A program made the position numbers and the translations under genes. A stretch of 64,000 nt of DNA from contig NZ_JAPHPW010000003.1 in NCBI RefSeq assembly GCF_026241515.1, forward strand, positions 1 through 64,000, written 5' to 3'. Below, in pieces: positions 1 through 9,219 of the stretch (position 1 is its first letter; each line of letters opens with the position of its first letter). The notes below the pieces were generated by a model that saw only the letters and a program-made list of their open reading frames with translations, did not search any database and was not told where the DNA came from. Source of the stretch: Vibrio sp. 14G-20 (GTDB lineage Bacteria; Pseudomonadota; Gammaproteobacteria; Enterobacterales; Vibrionaceae).

Positions 1-792
1 AAGTAGCTTGGTCTTTCCTCCCGTTGAGAATTGCCTTGGCACAAGCCCCAACCAAGCCGCCATCTCACGGCCACTGGCAAAGTTACTCGGAGAGCTTACA
101 TCGGCAATACACAATGTGGAGGTAAGATCGCCAATTCCAGGGATAGTTTTTAATAATTGAGCACTTTCATTATTATTAACAATCGATTGAAGCTTGTTAT
201 CTTGAGTTTTGATTTGTTCATTAAGGTACTTGTAATGCTCATGGATAGATATCAATTCACATAGCAAACTTTTTGGCAATGAGGCTGTTTGTTCTGCTAA
301 CCATTGAAACAGAGACTTCATCTTTGCATGCCCTTTGGGAAAGCTAAGTCCGAACTCAAGTAAGATCGCTCCGATCCGCGACATAGTGGCGGTTCTCTCC
401 TTGATATAACTATCTCTGACTCGATGAATCGCTGCGATGACTTGAGCCTCTTCACTTTTTACAGCTACAAACCTCATGGTCGGTCGACCCGCAGCCTCTG
501 CGATCGCTGAAGCATCGATGAAATCGTTTTTATTGCCTTTGACATATGGCTTAACATACTGAGGAGGAATAAGTCGGGGTTGATGGCCAAATTCACTACA
601 CTTTCGAGCAAGCCAATGAGCACCGCCACAAGCTTCGAAAGCAATAGTTGTTGGTTCTATTTTACTAAGAAAGATTAAGAGTTGATTGCGATTAAATTTA
701 CGACGAAGCACCTCCATCCCACAACGGTTATGTGCGATAGCATGGAAGCAATGTTTACCTAGGTCGATACCTAAAATATGAATAGAAGACAT
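1..792 (-). mobile_element. IS110-family transposase, 3' end cut by window edge
   Basis: An open frame starts at ATG 792 and runs off the left edge (264 codons visible). A GAGGTG ribosome site lies just upstream of the start. The N-terminal half is a RuvC-like DEDD domain. D10 (in LGIDLG), E53 (in AFEACGG), D90 and D93 (in NKNDFIDA) fit the IS110 pattern with the last two acids three residues apart. The later part (LLKTIPGIG, WLGLVPRQFSTGG) matches the Tnp_IS116/110/902 C-terminal domain, and its conserved serine should lie beyond the edge. Family members are about 320-350 aa, so perhaps 60-80 residues are missing from view. The nearby antiporter gene is intact, so the insertion sits in the intergenic space after it. 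The exact IS end between about 793 and 902 cannot be fixed from one copy. Confidence 0.9.
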
Positions 793-902
793 ATGGTTCA
801 CCTCATTCTGAGAGCCTACTCTAAGCTTAATGGCTTGAGAGTGAGGCGGACCATATAATTAAGGCCACCTAAATTAGGCAGCCTGGTTAATATTTTTAGA
901 TG

Positions 903-2183
903 CTAATCCAGCTCTTTCTCAGCTTGTTTCGCTTTCTCTATCATCGGAGTAATTGTTGAACCTTGAACTAAGATTGAGAACACAACAACAGCGTATGTCA
1001 TGACGAGGATTATCTCTTTAACATCTATTGCCTTGTCTTCAATCACCCAGATACCTGAAGGGATTGAAAGTGCCATGGCTAGAGCTAGTCCACCACGCAA
1101 CCCACCCCAAGTTAAGATCTTGATTGACCAAGGGTTGTAAGTTCTAAAGCGTTTGAATCCGATATAAGACAAGAAAACACTTAGGTAGCGTGCGCTTAGC
1201 ACTAGAGGTACTGCGAACGCCATTAAGATCCAGTCTTCTTGGTGGAATTTGAATAACAACATCGACATACCGATCAATAAGAACAATACGCCATTTAAGA
1301 ATTCATCTATCAATTCCCAGAAGTGGTCTAGGTGATCCTCACTCTCTTTCGAGAATCCAATAAAGCGCGTCCAGTTACCAATCATGATACCTGATACCAC
1401 CATTGCTAACGGTCCTGATACATGTAGGACTTCAGCAAAGGCATAACCAGCTGTCGGAATACCTATGGTTAATAGCAACTCCATCGAGTGGTCATCGGTG
1501 TTGCTGATTAGGTAATGGAATATTAAACCTAGAATAAAGCCATAGACGATACCACCGATAGCCTCTTGGACGAATAACATGGTCACGCTACCTACAGTCG
1601 GTGCTTCTGTACCGAACGCAATGGTAAATAGGGTAACGAAGATCACTAGGCCAAAACCATCGTTGAATAGAGATTCTCCCTCGATTTGAGTTGAGATTCG
1701 TCTGGGAGCATCGAGTTTCTTTACGATGGCTAATACGGCAATTGGATCGGTCGGGGAGATTAGAGAACCAAAGAGTAAGCAGTAAATTAGATCAAATTGA
1801 ATACCGATGAACTGACAGAACCCATAGAGCACAAAACCAATAAAGAATGTTGAAAATAGCGTTGCCCCTAATGCGAGTACTGTTATTTCCCACTTTTGGT
1901 CTTTTAGGTTTGGTAATTTAATTCCCAACCCGCCTGCAAATAGTAAGAATCCTAATATCCCTTTTAGAAGGAAATCTTCAAAATTGATACTGGCAACGGT
2001 CTCTGAGGCAATGTCTGCCAATTGGAACCAATTATTTTGTCCCGCAATGATAATCAATAGGGATAGCATCATTGAACCAGCGGTGATGGCGATGGTTGTC
2101 TGCATCTTACCAATTTTGGTATTCACGAAAGCAATAAGCATGGCAGCAGCGGACAAGAAGCATAGGGTGTAATAGACCGACAT
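903..2183 (-). CDS. CPA1-family Na+(K+)/H+ antiporter (NhaP-type)
   Basis: An inner-membrane monovalent cation/proton exchanger of 426 aa with about 12 hydrophobic segments. Diagnostic CPA1 motifs are visible: SPTDPIAVLAIVKK in the unwound TM4-type segment, and ESLFNDGFGLVIF with the paired Asn-Asp used for ion and proton binding. WGGLRGGLALAMALS follows towards the C-terminus. I chose ATG 2183 (MSVYYTLCF) because the hydrophobic first helix begins there. The open frame extends upstream to 2429, but that extension is polar, lacks family character and overlaps the start of divergent metH. ATG 2189 is an equally possible start two codons earlier. The gene ends 110 bp before the IS110 transposase start and appears full length. 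The transported ion cannot be read from sequence. Confidence 0.85.
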   Translation of the reverse strand: MSVYYTLCFLSAAAMLIAFVNTKIGKMQTTIAITAGSMMLSLLIIIAGQNNWFQLADIASETVASINFEDFLLKGILGFLLFAGGLGIKLPNLKDQKWEITVLALGATLFSTFFIGFVLYGFCQFIGIQFDLIYCLLFGSLISPTDPIAVLAIVKKLDAPRRISTQIEGESLFNDGFGLVIFVTLFTIAFGTEAPTVGSVTMLFVQEAIGGIVYGFILGLIFHYLISNTDDHSMELLLTIGIPTAGYAFAEVLHVSGPLAMVVSGIMIGNWTRFIGFSKESEDHLDHFWELIDEFLNGVLFLLIGMSMLLFKFHQEDWILMAFAVPLVLSARYLSVFLSYIGFKRFRTYNPWSIKILTWGGLRGGLALAMALSIPSGIWVIEDKAIDVKEIILVMTYAVVVFSILVQGSTITPMIEKAKQAEKELD

Positions 2184-2286
2184 TGGCATTCCAATATGTA
2201 ACAAAGTATGAATATGAATTTTCGTTGTCTCATGCTCAAATAGCAAACATTTTTTTGTCATGACTCGGTAATCAATTTCCTTTTTT

Positions 2287-2302
2287 AGACGTCTAGACTC
2301 CT
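2287..2302 (+). promoter_or_regulatory. Candidate MetJ operator (met boxes) before metH
   Basis: A perfect 8-bp met box (AGACGTCT, 2287-2294) is followed directly by a weaker second box (AGACTCCT, 2295-2302). MetJ binds two or more adjacent 8-bp boxes, so the tandem arrangement is what is expected. It lies about 50 bp before the metH start and overlaps the -35 region of a possible promoter (TAGACT 2294-2299, TAGGAT 2316-2321). Repression by S-adenosylmethionine-loaded MetJ is inferred. Confidence 0.6.
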
Positions 2303-2352
2303 TTTTAATGTGTGATAGGATGGAGGGATAATTAAAGGAATGAGGTTGTACT

Positions 2353-5300
2353 GTGGGAAGCAATGTAAGGCAAAAGATTGAAGTTCTGTTGAAGCAAAGA
2401 ATTTTACTGATCGATGGTGGCATGGGCACTATGATTCAGGACTATAAATTGGAAGAGCAAGACTACCGCGGTGAACGTTTTGCTAATTGGCATAGTGACT
2501 TAAAGGGCAACAATGACCTTTTAGTTCTTACACAGCCTAAGCTTATCAAAGATATCCATACTGAATATTTGGAAGCTGGGGCCGACATCCTCGAGACCAA
2601 TACCTTTAACTCTACAACCATCGCTATGGCCGACTACGATATGGAAAGCCTTAGCGAAGAAATTAACTTTACAGCTGCAAAATTAGCTCGTGAAGCGGCA
2701 GATGAATGGACGGCAAAGACCCCAGAAAAACCTCGTTTCGTAGCGGGTGTGTTAGGTCCAACTAACCGAACTTGTTCTATCTCTCCAGACGTTAATGATC
2801 CGGGCTATCGTAATGTTAGCTTTGATGAGCTTGTTGAAGCTTACTCCGAATCGACACGAGCACTTATCAAAGGCGGCTCGGATCTTATTCTTATCGAGAC
2901 TATCTTCGACACGTTAAATGCAAAAGCATGTTCTTTTGCGGTTGAATCTGTTTTTGAAGAGGTAGGCATCACGCTTCCTGTGATGATCTCCGGTACCATT
3001 ACTGACGCATCAGGTCGTACGCTTTCAGGGCAAACAACAGAAGCTTTCTACAACGCCCTTCGTCATGTTAAACCTATCTCATTTGGATTGAACTGTGCAC
3101 TCGGGCCAGATGAACTGCGAGAGTACGTTGGTGAGATGTCCCGTATCTCAGAAAGCTATGTTTCTGCTCACCCTAACGCCGGTTTACCTAATGCGTTTGG
3201 CGAGTATGACCTTTCTCCCGAAGATATGGCTGAACATGTTAAGGAATGGGCTGAAAGTGGCTTCTTAAACTTAATTGGTGGCTGTTGTGGTACGACACCA
3301 GAACATATTCGCCAGATGGCCGAGGCTGTTGACGGTGTAATGCCGCGCCAATTACCCGATTTGCCAGTCTCTTGCCGTCTTTCGGGGTTAGAGCCGTTGA
3401 CGATCGCCAAAGAATCTCTGTTTGTGAACGTAGGTGAGCGTACTAACGTTACCGGCTCAGCTCGATTTAAGCGCCTGATTAAAGAAGAGCTTTACGATGA
3501 AGCGTTGAGTGTTGCTCGAGAGCAAGTAGAAAACGGTGCACAAATCATTGATATCAACATGGATGAAGGGATGCTAGACGCTGAGGCGTGCATGGTTAAA
3601 TTCCTTAATCTATGTGCATCTGAGCCAGAGATCTCGAAAGTGCCAGTCATGGTCGACTCTTCAAAATGGGAAGTTATTGAAGCGGGTCTGAAATGTATTC
3701 AGGGTAAAGGCATCGTTAACTCTATCTCATTGAAGGAAGGGAAAGAGAAGTTTGTCGAGCAAGCTAAATTAGTTCGTCGTTATGGTGCCGCAGTCATTGT
3801 GATGGCCTTCGATGAAGTCGGCCAAGCCGATACTCGAGAGCGTAAAGTTGAGATCTGTACCAATGCCTACAACATTCTTGTTGATGAAGTCGGTTTCCCA
3901 CCTGAAGATATTATTTTCGATCCGAACATTTTTGCAGTTGCGACGGGCATTGACGAGCATAACAATTATGCGGTTGATTTTATTGAAGCAGTAGGAGATA
4001 TCAAACGCGATCTTCCTCATGCAATGATCTCTGGTGGTGTATCGAATGTTTCGTTCTCGTTCCGCGGTAATAACTACGTTCGTGAGGCAATCCACGCAGT
4101 ATTCCTATACCACTGTTTCAAAAATGGTATGGATATGGGTATCGTAAATGCCGGGCAGTTAGAGATTTACGATAACGTGCCTGAAGATTTACGTGAAGCG
4201 GTTGAAGATGTAGTACTTAACCGTCGTGATGATTCGACAGAACGTTTGCTTGATATGGCAACCGAGTACCTAGAGCGAGCCGTTGGTAAAGTTGAAGATA
4301 AGTCAGCTCTAGAATGGCGAACTTGGCCAGTAGAAAAGCGCTTAGAACACTCTTTAGTGAAAGGTATTACCGATTTTATTGTTGAAGATACCGAAGAAGC
4401 TCGCGTTAATGCTTCTCGTCCTATTGAGGTGATTGAAGGTCCATTAATGGATGGCATGAACGTAGTTGGTGACCTCTTTGGTGAAGGTAAGATGTTCCTT
4501 CCTCAAGTGGTGAAATCTGCCCGTGTTATGAAGCAGGCGGTAGCCCATCTAGAGCCATTTATTAATGCAACCAAAGACGTTGGTGCAACTAACGGAAAAA
4601 TTTTACTTGCGACCGTAAAAGGCGATGTTCACGATATTGGCAAAAACATTGTGGGCGTTGTCTTACAGTGTAATAACTACGAAATTATCGATTTAGGCGT
4701 GATGGTTTCATGTGAAAAAATCCTCAAGGTCGCTAAGGAAGAGAACGTCGATATCATCGGCCTTTCGGGTTTAATCACTCCTTCACTGGATGAGATGGTT
4801 CATGTTGCTAAAGAGATGGAGAGACAAGGCTTCAAACTGCCTCTTCTGATTGGTGGAGCAACGACATCCAAAGCGCACACTGCGGTTAAGATTGAGCAGA
4901 ACTACTCTGAGCCAGTTGTTTATGTCAATAATGCATCTCGCGCTGTAGGTGTTTGTACTTCACTACTCTCTGATGAATTGAAACCTGCTTTCGTTGAGAA
5001 GTTGGATATCGATTACGATCGCGTTCGAGATCAGCACAATCGTAAGAAGCCGCGCACCAAGCCGGTCACACTAGAGAGAGCTCGTGCCAATAAAGTCGCT
5101 ATCGATTGGGATGCGTATACTCCACCGGCTCCCGCTAAACCGGGAGTTCACATCTTCAATGATTTTGATGTAGCTACTCTGCGTCAGTACATCGATTGGA
5201 CCCCATTCTTTATGACATGGTCATTGGTTGGTAAGTACCCAGCTATTTTGGACCATGAAGAAGTGGGTGAAGAGGCAAAACGTTTATTCAAAGATGCCAA

Positions 5301-6030
5301 TGAATTACTGGATCGCGTAGAGAAAGAGAAGCTGCTTGAAGCGCGTGGTATGTGTGCTATGTTTCCAGCGAACAGTGTTGGTGATGATATTGAGGTGTAT
5401 ACCGATGAATCTCGTACCGAAGTTCTAAAGGTTCTACACAACCTTCGTCAACAAACAGAGAAGCCAAAAGGGTTTAACTACTGCTTGTCAGATTACATTG
5501 CTCCAAAAGACAGCGGTAAAGCTGACTGGATTGGTGGCTTTGCGGTTACTGGTGGTATTGGTGAGCGAGAGCTGGCTGATGAATACAAAGCGAGAGGCGA
5601 TGACTACAACGCAATCATGATTCAGGCGGTTGCGGACCGTTTGGCTGAGGCGTTCGCGGAGTATCTGCATAAAGAAGTGAGAAAGGACATTTGGGGTTAC
5701 TCGCCAGATGAGGATTTGTCTAACGATGATTTGATTCGCGAGAAGTACCAAGGTATTCGTCCTGCTCCGGGTTACCCAGCCTGTCCTGAACATACAGAGA
5801 AAGGCACGTTGTGGGAGTTGATGGACGTTGAAAAAGCCATCGACATGTCACTAACCACGAGTTACGCAATGTGGCCAGGTGCCTCAGTGTCGGGTATGTA
5901 CTTCTCTCATCCTGATGCCCGATACTTTGCTATTGCACAGATTCAACAAGATCAAGTGGATAGCTATGCTGACCGAAAAGGTTGGGACATGTTAGAAGCC
6001 GAGAAGTGGTTAGGTCCAAACATTAACTAG
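2353..6030 (+). CDS. metH: Cobalamin-dependent methionine synthase
   Basis: Transfers the methyl group of 5-methyltetrahydrofolate to homocysteine through methylcobalamin, the last step of methionine synthesis, in the cytoplasm. At 1225 aa it is the usual full length. The order is: homocysteine domain (GGMGTMIQ near the start, zinc cysteines in [10 protein letters not shown] near residue 315); folate domain ([11 protein letters not shown] near 360); cobalamin domain ([11 protein letters not shown] near 757, whose His ligates cobalt, and [10 protein letters not shown]); and C-terminal AdoMet reactivation domain ([12 protein letters not shown]). The GTG start at 2353 follows a GAGG ribosome site with 7-nt spacing. 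It is divergent from the antiporter, preceded by met boxes and followed by a strong terminator, so it is a single-gene unit. Confidence 0.97.
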   Translation: MGSNVRQKIEVLLKQRILLIDGGMGTMIQDYKLEEQDYRGERFANWHSDLKGNNDLLVLTQPKLIKDIHTEYLEAGADILETNTFNSTTIAMADYDMESLSEEINFTAAKLAREAADEWTAKTPEKPRFVAGVLGPTNRTCSISPDVNDPGYRNVSFDELVEAYSESTRALIKGGSDLILIETIFDTLNAKACSFAVESVFEEVGITLPVMISGTITDASGRTLSGQTTEAFYNALRHVKPISFGLNCALGPDELREYVGEMSRISESYVSAHPNAGLPNAFGEYDLSPEDMAEHVKEWAESGFLNLIGGCCGTTPEHIRQMAEAVDGVMPRQLPDLPVSCRLSGLEPLTIAKESLFVNVGERTNVTGSARFKRLIKEELYDEALSVAREQVENGAQIIDINMDEGMLDAEACMVKFLNLCASEPEISKVPVMVDSSKWEVIEAGLKCIQGKGIVNSISLKEGKEKFVEQAKLVRRYGAAVIVMAFDEVGQADTRERKVEICTNAYNILVDEVGFPPEDIIFDPNIFAVATGIDEHNNYAVDFIEAVGDIKRDLPHAMISGGVSNVSFSFRGNNYVREAIHAVFLYHCFKNGMDMGIVNAGQLEIYDNVPEDLREAVEDVVLNRRDDSTERLLDMATEYLERAVGKVEDKSALEWRTWPVEKRLEHSLVKGITDFIVEDTEEARVNASRPIEVIEGPLMDGMNVVGDLFGEGKMFLPQVVKSARVMKQAVAHLEPFINATKDVGATNGKILLATVKGDVHDIGKNIVGVVLQCNNYEIIDLGVMVSCEKILKVAKEENVDIIGLSGLITPSLDEMVHVAKEMERQGFKLPLLIGGATTSKAHTAVKIEQNYSEPVVYVNNASRAVGVCTSLLSDELKPAFVEKLDIDYDRVRDQHNRKKPRTKPVTLERARANKVAIDWDAYTPPAPAKPGVHIFNDFDVATLRQYIDWTPFFMTWSLVGKYPAILDHEEVGEEAKRLFKDANELLDRVEKEKLLEARGMCAMFPANSVGDDIEVYTDESRTEVLKVLHNLRQQTEKPKGFNYCLSDYIAPKDSGKADWIGGFAVTGGIGERELADEYKARGDDYNAIMIQAVADRLAEAFAEYLHKEVRKDIWGYSPDEDLSNDDLIREKYQGIRPAPGYPACPEHTEKGTLWELMDVEKAIDMSLTTSYAMWPGASVSGMYFSHPDARYFAIAQIQQDQVDSYADRKGWDMLEAEKWLGPNIN

Positions 6031-6072
6031 TTTGAATCTATGACGAGCTTTGATTCGTAAAGTAGAAAAGAG

Positions 6073-6100
6073 AAAGGGTTGCTTAATAGCAACCCTTTTT
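6073..6100 (+). terminator. Rho-independent terminator of metH
   Basis: A perfect 11-bp stem (6073-6083 with 6088-6098), a TAAT loop and a T-run end the metH transcript. The A-run on the other side may let it also serve convergent lysC. Confidence 0.9.
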
Positions 6101-6145
6101 GTATCTGTGATTTAGTTATTTATCTGCCGATGATAAACGGACTTT

Positions 6146-7513
6146 CTATTCAAATAACTCTTGGTGAAGCTTTTGAATCGCTAACTTAGACACAGATTCA
6201 TCTAGCAAGAAGCATAGGTTGTGTGGGCTTGCTCCGTAACAAATCATGCGTAGGTTGAAATCTTCTAGAGTGCCGAATACCTGCTTTGCATAGCCTTTGC
6301 TTTCACTCATGTTGTTACCAATAAGTGCAACAAGGCATAGGTCGTGTTCAATATCGACAGAACATAGCTCTTCAAGCTCAAGGCGAGCGGCTTCGGGTAA
6401 CTCTGGAGCACCACCTGATGTGTCTGTTTGATCGAGAGTGAGTGACACACTGATCTCTGAGGTAGTGATAAGATCGACCGAGATCTTATGTTTAGCAAGG
6501 ATCTCGAACACTTTTGCCAAGAAGCCATAAGCATGGAACATGTTAGCGCTACGTAACGTAACCATAGTTTGGTTGCAGCGTAGGGCAAGCGCTCTAAATA
6601 GAGGAGAGCTCTCAACTTCTTGACGAATCCAAGTACCACCTAATTCTGGTGCTTTAGAAGAGCCGACAAATACCGGGATTTGGTGACGTAGTGCAGGTAC
6701 TAGAGTCGATGGATGCAAGATCTTCGCACCAAAGTTTGCCATTTCCGATGCTTCACTAAAGCTGATCTCAGGGATAGGAGATGCTTTCGGTGCGATGCGT
6801 GGATCTGTCGTGTAAATACCCGGAACATCCGTCCAGATTTCTAAACCAATCGCCTGTACAGATTCAGCAATCAGTGCTGCTGAATAATCACTGCCGCCAC
6901 GACCTAACGTTGTGGTGTTACCTTCGCTATCGGCACCGATAAAACCTTGAGTAACGACAACTTGTTGCTGGCACAGTGGAATTAATTTCTCTTTTGCTAA
7001 AGCGGCAATTTCTTCTAGCTGTGGTTCTGCTTTCCCGAAATCATCATTGGTACGCATCACTTCTCTGATATCGAAACGAGCCGCAGGTGTACCACGTTCG
7101 CGAAGGATCTGAGCCAAGATGTGTGTCGACATCAACTCGCCACAGGCGACAAGGTGATCAGTCAGCTTAGTGCTCGTTTGGAATGATGCAGCCTCTGCAG
7201 CGCTCGCAATGTCATCAAGAATACTGTGAACTTCTTTTTCGATGCTGATTGGGTCTGCGAGTTGGTCAAGAATTGCGTTATGAATGTCCGCTAATTGCGC
7301 CATTAGTTCCTGACGACGAGCTTTGTCTGGAACACCGTTTGCCAGTTCAACTAGCAAGTTAGTGACGCCAGAGCATGCACTACTCACGACCAGTTTCGTG
7401 TTTGAGTTGTTTTCAATAATGGCAGCACAACGGCTCATTGCTTCAAAGTTGGCAACACTTGTACCACCAAACTTAGCGACATTAAAAGAACCAGCTACAT
7501 TAGATGCACTCAC
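6146..7513 (-). CDS. lysC: Lysine-sensitive aspartate kinase III
   Basis: Phosphorylates aspartate, the first step towards lysine, threonine, methionine and diaminopimelate. The 455-aa protein is monofunctional, with no homoserine dehydrogenase part. It opens with the kinase motif FNVAKFGGTSVANF, followed by VVSSACSGVTNLL, the GRGGSDYSAALIA nucleotide/aspartate site and WTDVPGIYTTDPR. Two ACT domains fill the last 150 residues or so (from about 305), where lysine binds in AK III. The GTG start at 7513 has a GGGAGA ribosome site. A lysine riboswitch lies upstream, so the gene is controlled both by riboswitch and by allostery. This matches E. coli lysC. Confidence 0.95.
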   Translation of the reverse strand: MSASNVAGSFNVAKFGGTSVANFEAMSRCAAIIENNSNTKLVVSSACSGVTNLLVELANGVPDKARRQELMAQLADIHNAILDQLADPISIEKEVHSILDDIASAAEAASFQTSTKLTDHLVACGELMSTHILAQILRERGTPAARFDIREVMRTNDDFGKAEPQLEEIAALAKEKLIPLCQQQVVVTQGFIGADSEGNTTTLGRGGSDYSAALIAESVQAIGLEIWTDVPGIYTTDPRIAPKASPIPEISFSEASEMANFGAKILHPSTLVPALRHQIPVFVGSSKAPELGGTWIRQEVESSPLFRALALRCNQTMVTLRSANMFHAYGFLAKVFEILAKHKISVDLITTSEISVSLTLDQTDTSGGAPELPEAARLELEELCSVDIEHDLCLVALIGNNMSESKGYAKQVFGTLEDFNLRMICYGASPHNLCFLLDESVSKLAIQKLHQELFE

Positions 7514-7624
7514 GATATATCTCCCACGACTTCCTAAAATAAAATTACGGTTGGGTAATCCAACGTCCGATGTTTTTCGAAGAGAGTTTTAGAGCAAAAA
7601 GAGAGGAATTATTAGAATAGTAAC

Positions 7625-7797
7625 CTCAGAAGCTCTTCACCATATAGAAATGGCGACAGTTGACGGGATTCAGCCCGCTCAACCGACAATAAAGGTCCTG
7701 CATCCTTTTATTATCTCGGCACTGCTCCCCATAAATGTTTTGTATTGGAAATGCGGTTCCACAAAACATCTGCCTGGGCAGTGCTCCTCTTCTGCTA
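7625..7797 (-). ncRNA. Lysine riboswitch (L box) in the lysC leader
   Basis: Read on the minus strand, the leader contains AGAAGAGGAGCACTGCCCA, then GGGGAGCAGTGCCGAG, GCGGGCTGAATCCCG, and ends with GTGAAGAGCTTCTG. These are the conserved core blocks of the L-box as in the E. coli lysC leader, and the terminal AGAAG.../...CTTCTG segments close helix P1. About 110 nt lie between the aptamer and the GTG start. A 70-codon open frame over this segment is an artefact of the RNA. Translational sequestration is the usual mode in gamma-proteobacteria and is inferred here. Confidence 0.92.
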
Positions 7798-7809
7798 GAT
7801 AGCCGTTTC

Positions 7810-7838
7810 ATTGAACGTTTTTGTGGTAACAATGTCAA
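7810..7838 (-). promoter_or_regulatory. Sigma-70 promoter of the lysC leader
   Basis: On the minus strand TTGACA (7838-7833), 17 bp of spacer and TTCAAT (7815-7810) place the start near 7803. That is just upstream of the aptamer, exactly where the riboswitch transcript should begin. Confidence 0.6.
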
Positions 7839-7975
7839 TCCGTAACTTGAGATAATTGGAAAATAATTTTAACAATTATGTGACAGTGGTTTGACCTCAA
7901 TACTTATGGCTAATTGCTGAGGTAATCAATTTGCTTTAGGGTGGATTGTTCACAACATTAACGTAAGGGATGTAC

Positions 7976-9115
7976 ATGTCTAATTTAACACTCACTACTG
8001 CTATCGAGAGCTTTTATCCGCCACACCGAACGTTAATGGGGCCAGGTCCTTCTGATATCTCACCTCAAGTACTGCAGGCTCTAAGCCGTCCGACGATTGG
8101 TCACTTAGATCCGCTTTTTATTGCGATGATGGATGAGCTTAAACAGCTTCTTAAATACGCTTTCCAAACGGAGAATGAATTTACGATTGCCGTTTCTGCG
8201 CCGGGTAGTGCAGGTATGGAGACTTGTTTTGTTAATTTGATTGAGCCTGGTGAAAAGGTCATTGTTTGTCGTAACGGTGTCTTCGGTGAGCGTATGCGAG
8301 AAAATGTGGTGCGCTGTGGTGGCGAAGCCATCCTTGTTGATGACGAGTGGGGCAAGCCTGTTTCAGTTGAAAAGGTAGAACAAGCATTGGCAGAAAACCC
8401 CGATGCCGTTGCTGTCGCATTTGTACATGCAGAGACATCAACCGGAGCGTTATCTGATGCTCAAGCTATTTCAGCTATCGCTCGTCAGTTTGATGCGTTA
8501 ACGATTGTTGATGCGGTGACATCATTAGGTGGTGTGCCATTGCTGGTTGATGAGTGGCAGCTTGATGCGGTTTATTCTGGAAGCCAAAAGTGTCTGTCTT
8601 GTGTGCCAGGTCTATCTCCGGTGACCTTCTCTCAACGTGCTGTTGATAAAATGAAAGCCCGCCAAGCTCCCGTACAAAGCTGGTTCTTGGATCAAAGTTT
8701 AGTTTTAGGTTACTGGAGTGGAGAAGGCAAACGTAGCTACCACCATACTGCACCGGTGAATAGCCTCTATGCTCTGCATGAGTCACTGGTATTGTTGAAA
8801 AATGAAGGTCTGGATAATGCTTGGTCGCGTCATTATGCGATGCATCAAGAGCTTAAGGCTGGTGTAGAAGCTTTGGGGTTAAAGTTTGTGGTTGATGAAG
8901 AGAGTCGCTTGCCTCAACTGAATGCGCTTTATTTCCCAGAAGGAATCGATGAAGCTAAAGTCAGAACACAGCTGTTAGAAGAGTATAATCTTGAAATCGG
9001 TGCAGGCCTTGGCTCCTTAGCTGGGAAGGCTTGGCGTATTGGTTTGATGGGTTATGGTGCTCGTAAAGAGAACGTCGCATTGTGTCTAAAAGCGCTAAAA
9101 GATGTATTAGAATAA
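7976..9115 (+). CDS. Class V PLP aminotransferase (alanine/serine-glyoxylate type)
   Basis: A pyridoxal-phosphate enzyme of the alanine--glyoxylate / serine--glyoxylate aminotransferase group. Visible features are the N-terminal GPGPSDISPQVLQA substrate loop, the phosphate-binding GSAGMETCF, HAETSTGAL, the cofactor Asp in TIVDAVTSLGG and the Schiff-base lysine in YSGSQKCLS (about K205). I prefer ATG 7976 over ATG 7970 because AAGGG ends at 7969, leaving 6 nt before 7976 but none before 7970. It stands alone, with a terminator after it. Whether it detoxifies glyoxylate, makes glycine, or uses another amino donor cannot be decided from sequence. Confidence 0.88.
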   Translation: MSNLTLTTAIESFYPPHRTLMGPGPSDISPQVLQALSRPTIGHLDPLFIAMMDELKQLLKYAFQTENEFTIAVSAPGSAGMETCFVNLIEPGEKVIVCRNGVFGERMRENVVRCGGEAILVDDEWGKPVSVEKVEQALAENPDAVAVAFVHAETSTGALSDAQAISAIARQFDALTIVDAVTSLGGVPLLVDEWQLDAVYSGSQKCLSCVPGLSPVTFSQRAVDKMKARQAPVQSWFLDQSLVLGYWSGEGKRSYHHTAPVNSLYALHESLVLLKNEGLDNAWSRHYAMHQELKAGVEALGLKFVVDEESRLPQLNALYFPEGIDEAKVRTQLLEEYNLEIGAGLGSLAGKAWRIGLMGYGARKENVALCLKALKDVLE

Positions 9116-9135
9116 TTAACCGTAAAATTCGAAAG

Positions 9136-9167
9136 AAAAGCGCACGAGAGATCGTGCGCTTTTTTTT
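9136..9167. terminator. Bidirectional terminator, aminotransferase / pglL
   Basis: A 12-bp perfect stem (9136-9147 with 9152-9163) has a GAGA loop, flanked by A-run and T-run. It sits between the 3' ends of two convergent genes and should serve both. Confidence 0.9.
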
Positions 9168-9219
9168 GTGCCTAATTTAAGCTCCTACTAAATGGTGCTT
9201 GCGTTGCGAATTCTTAACA

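Noticed and set aside
2184..2429. N-terminal extension of the antiporter frame
   Set aside because: It overlaps the metH start and met boxes, is polar and precedes the first family-like helix.
7626..7838. 70-codon minus-strand open frame upstream of lysC
   Set aside because: It coincides with the lysine riboswitch and its promoter; the conservation there is of RNA, not protein.
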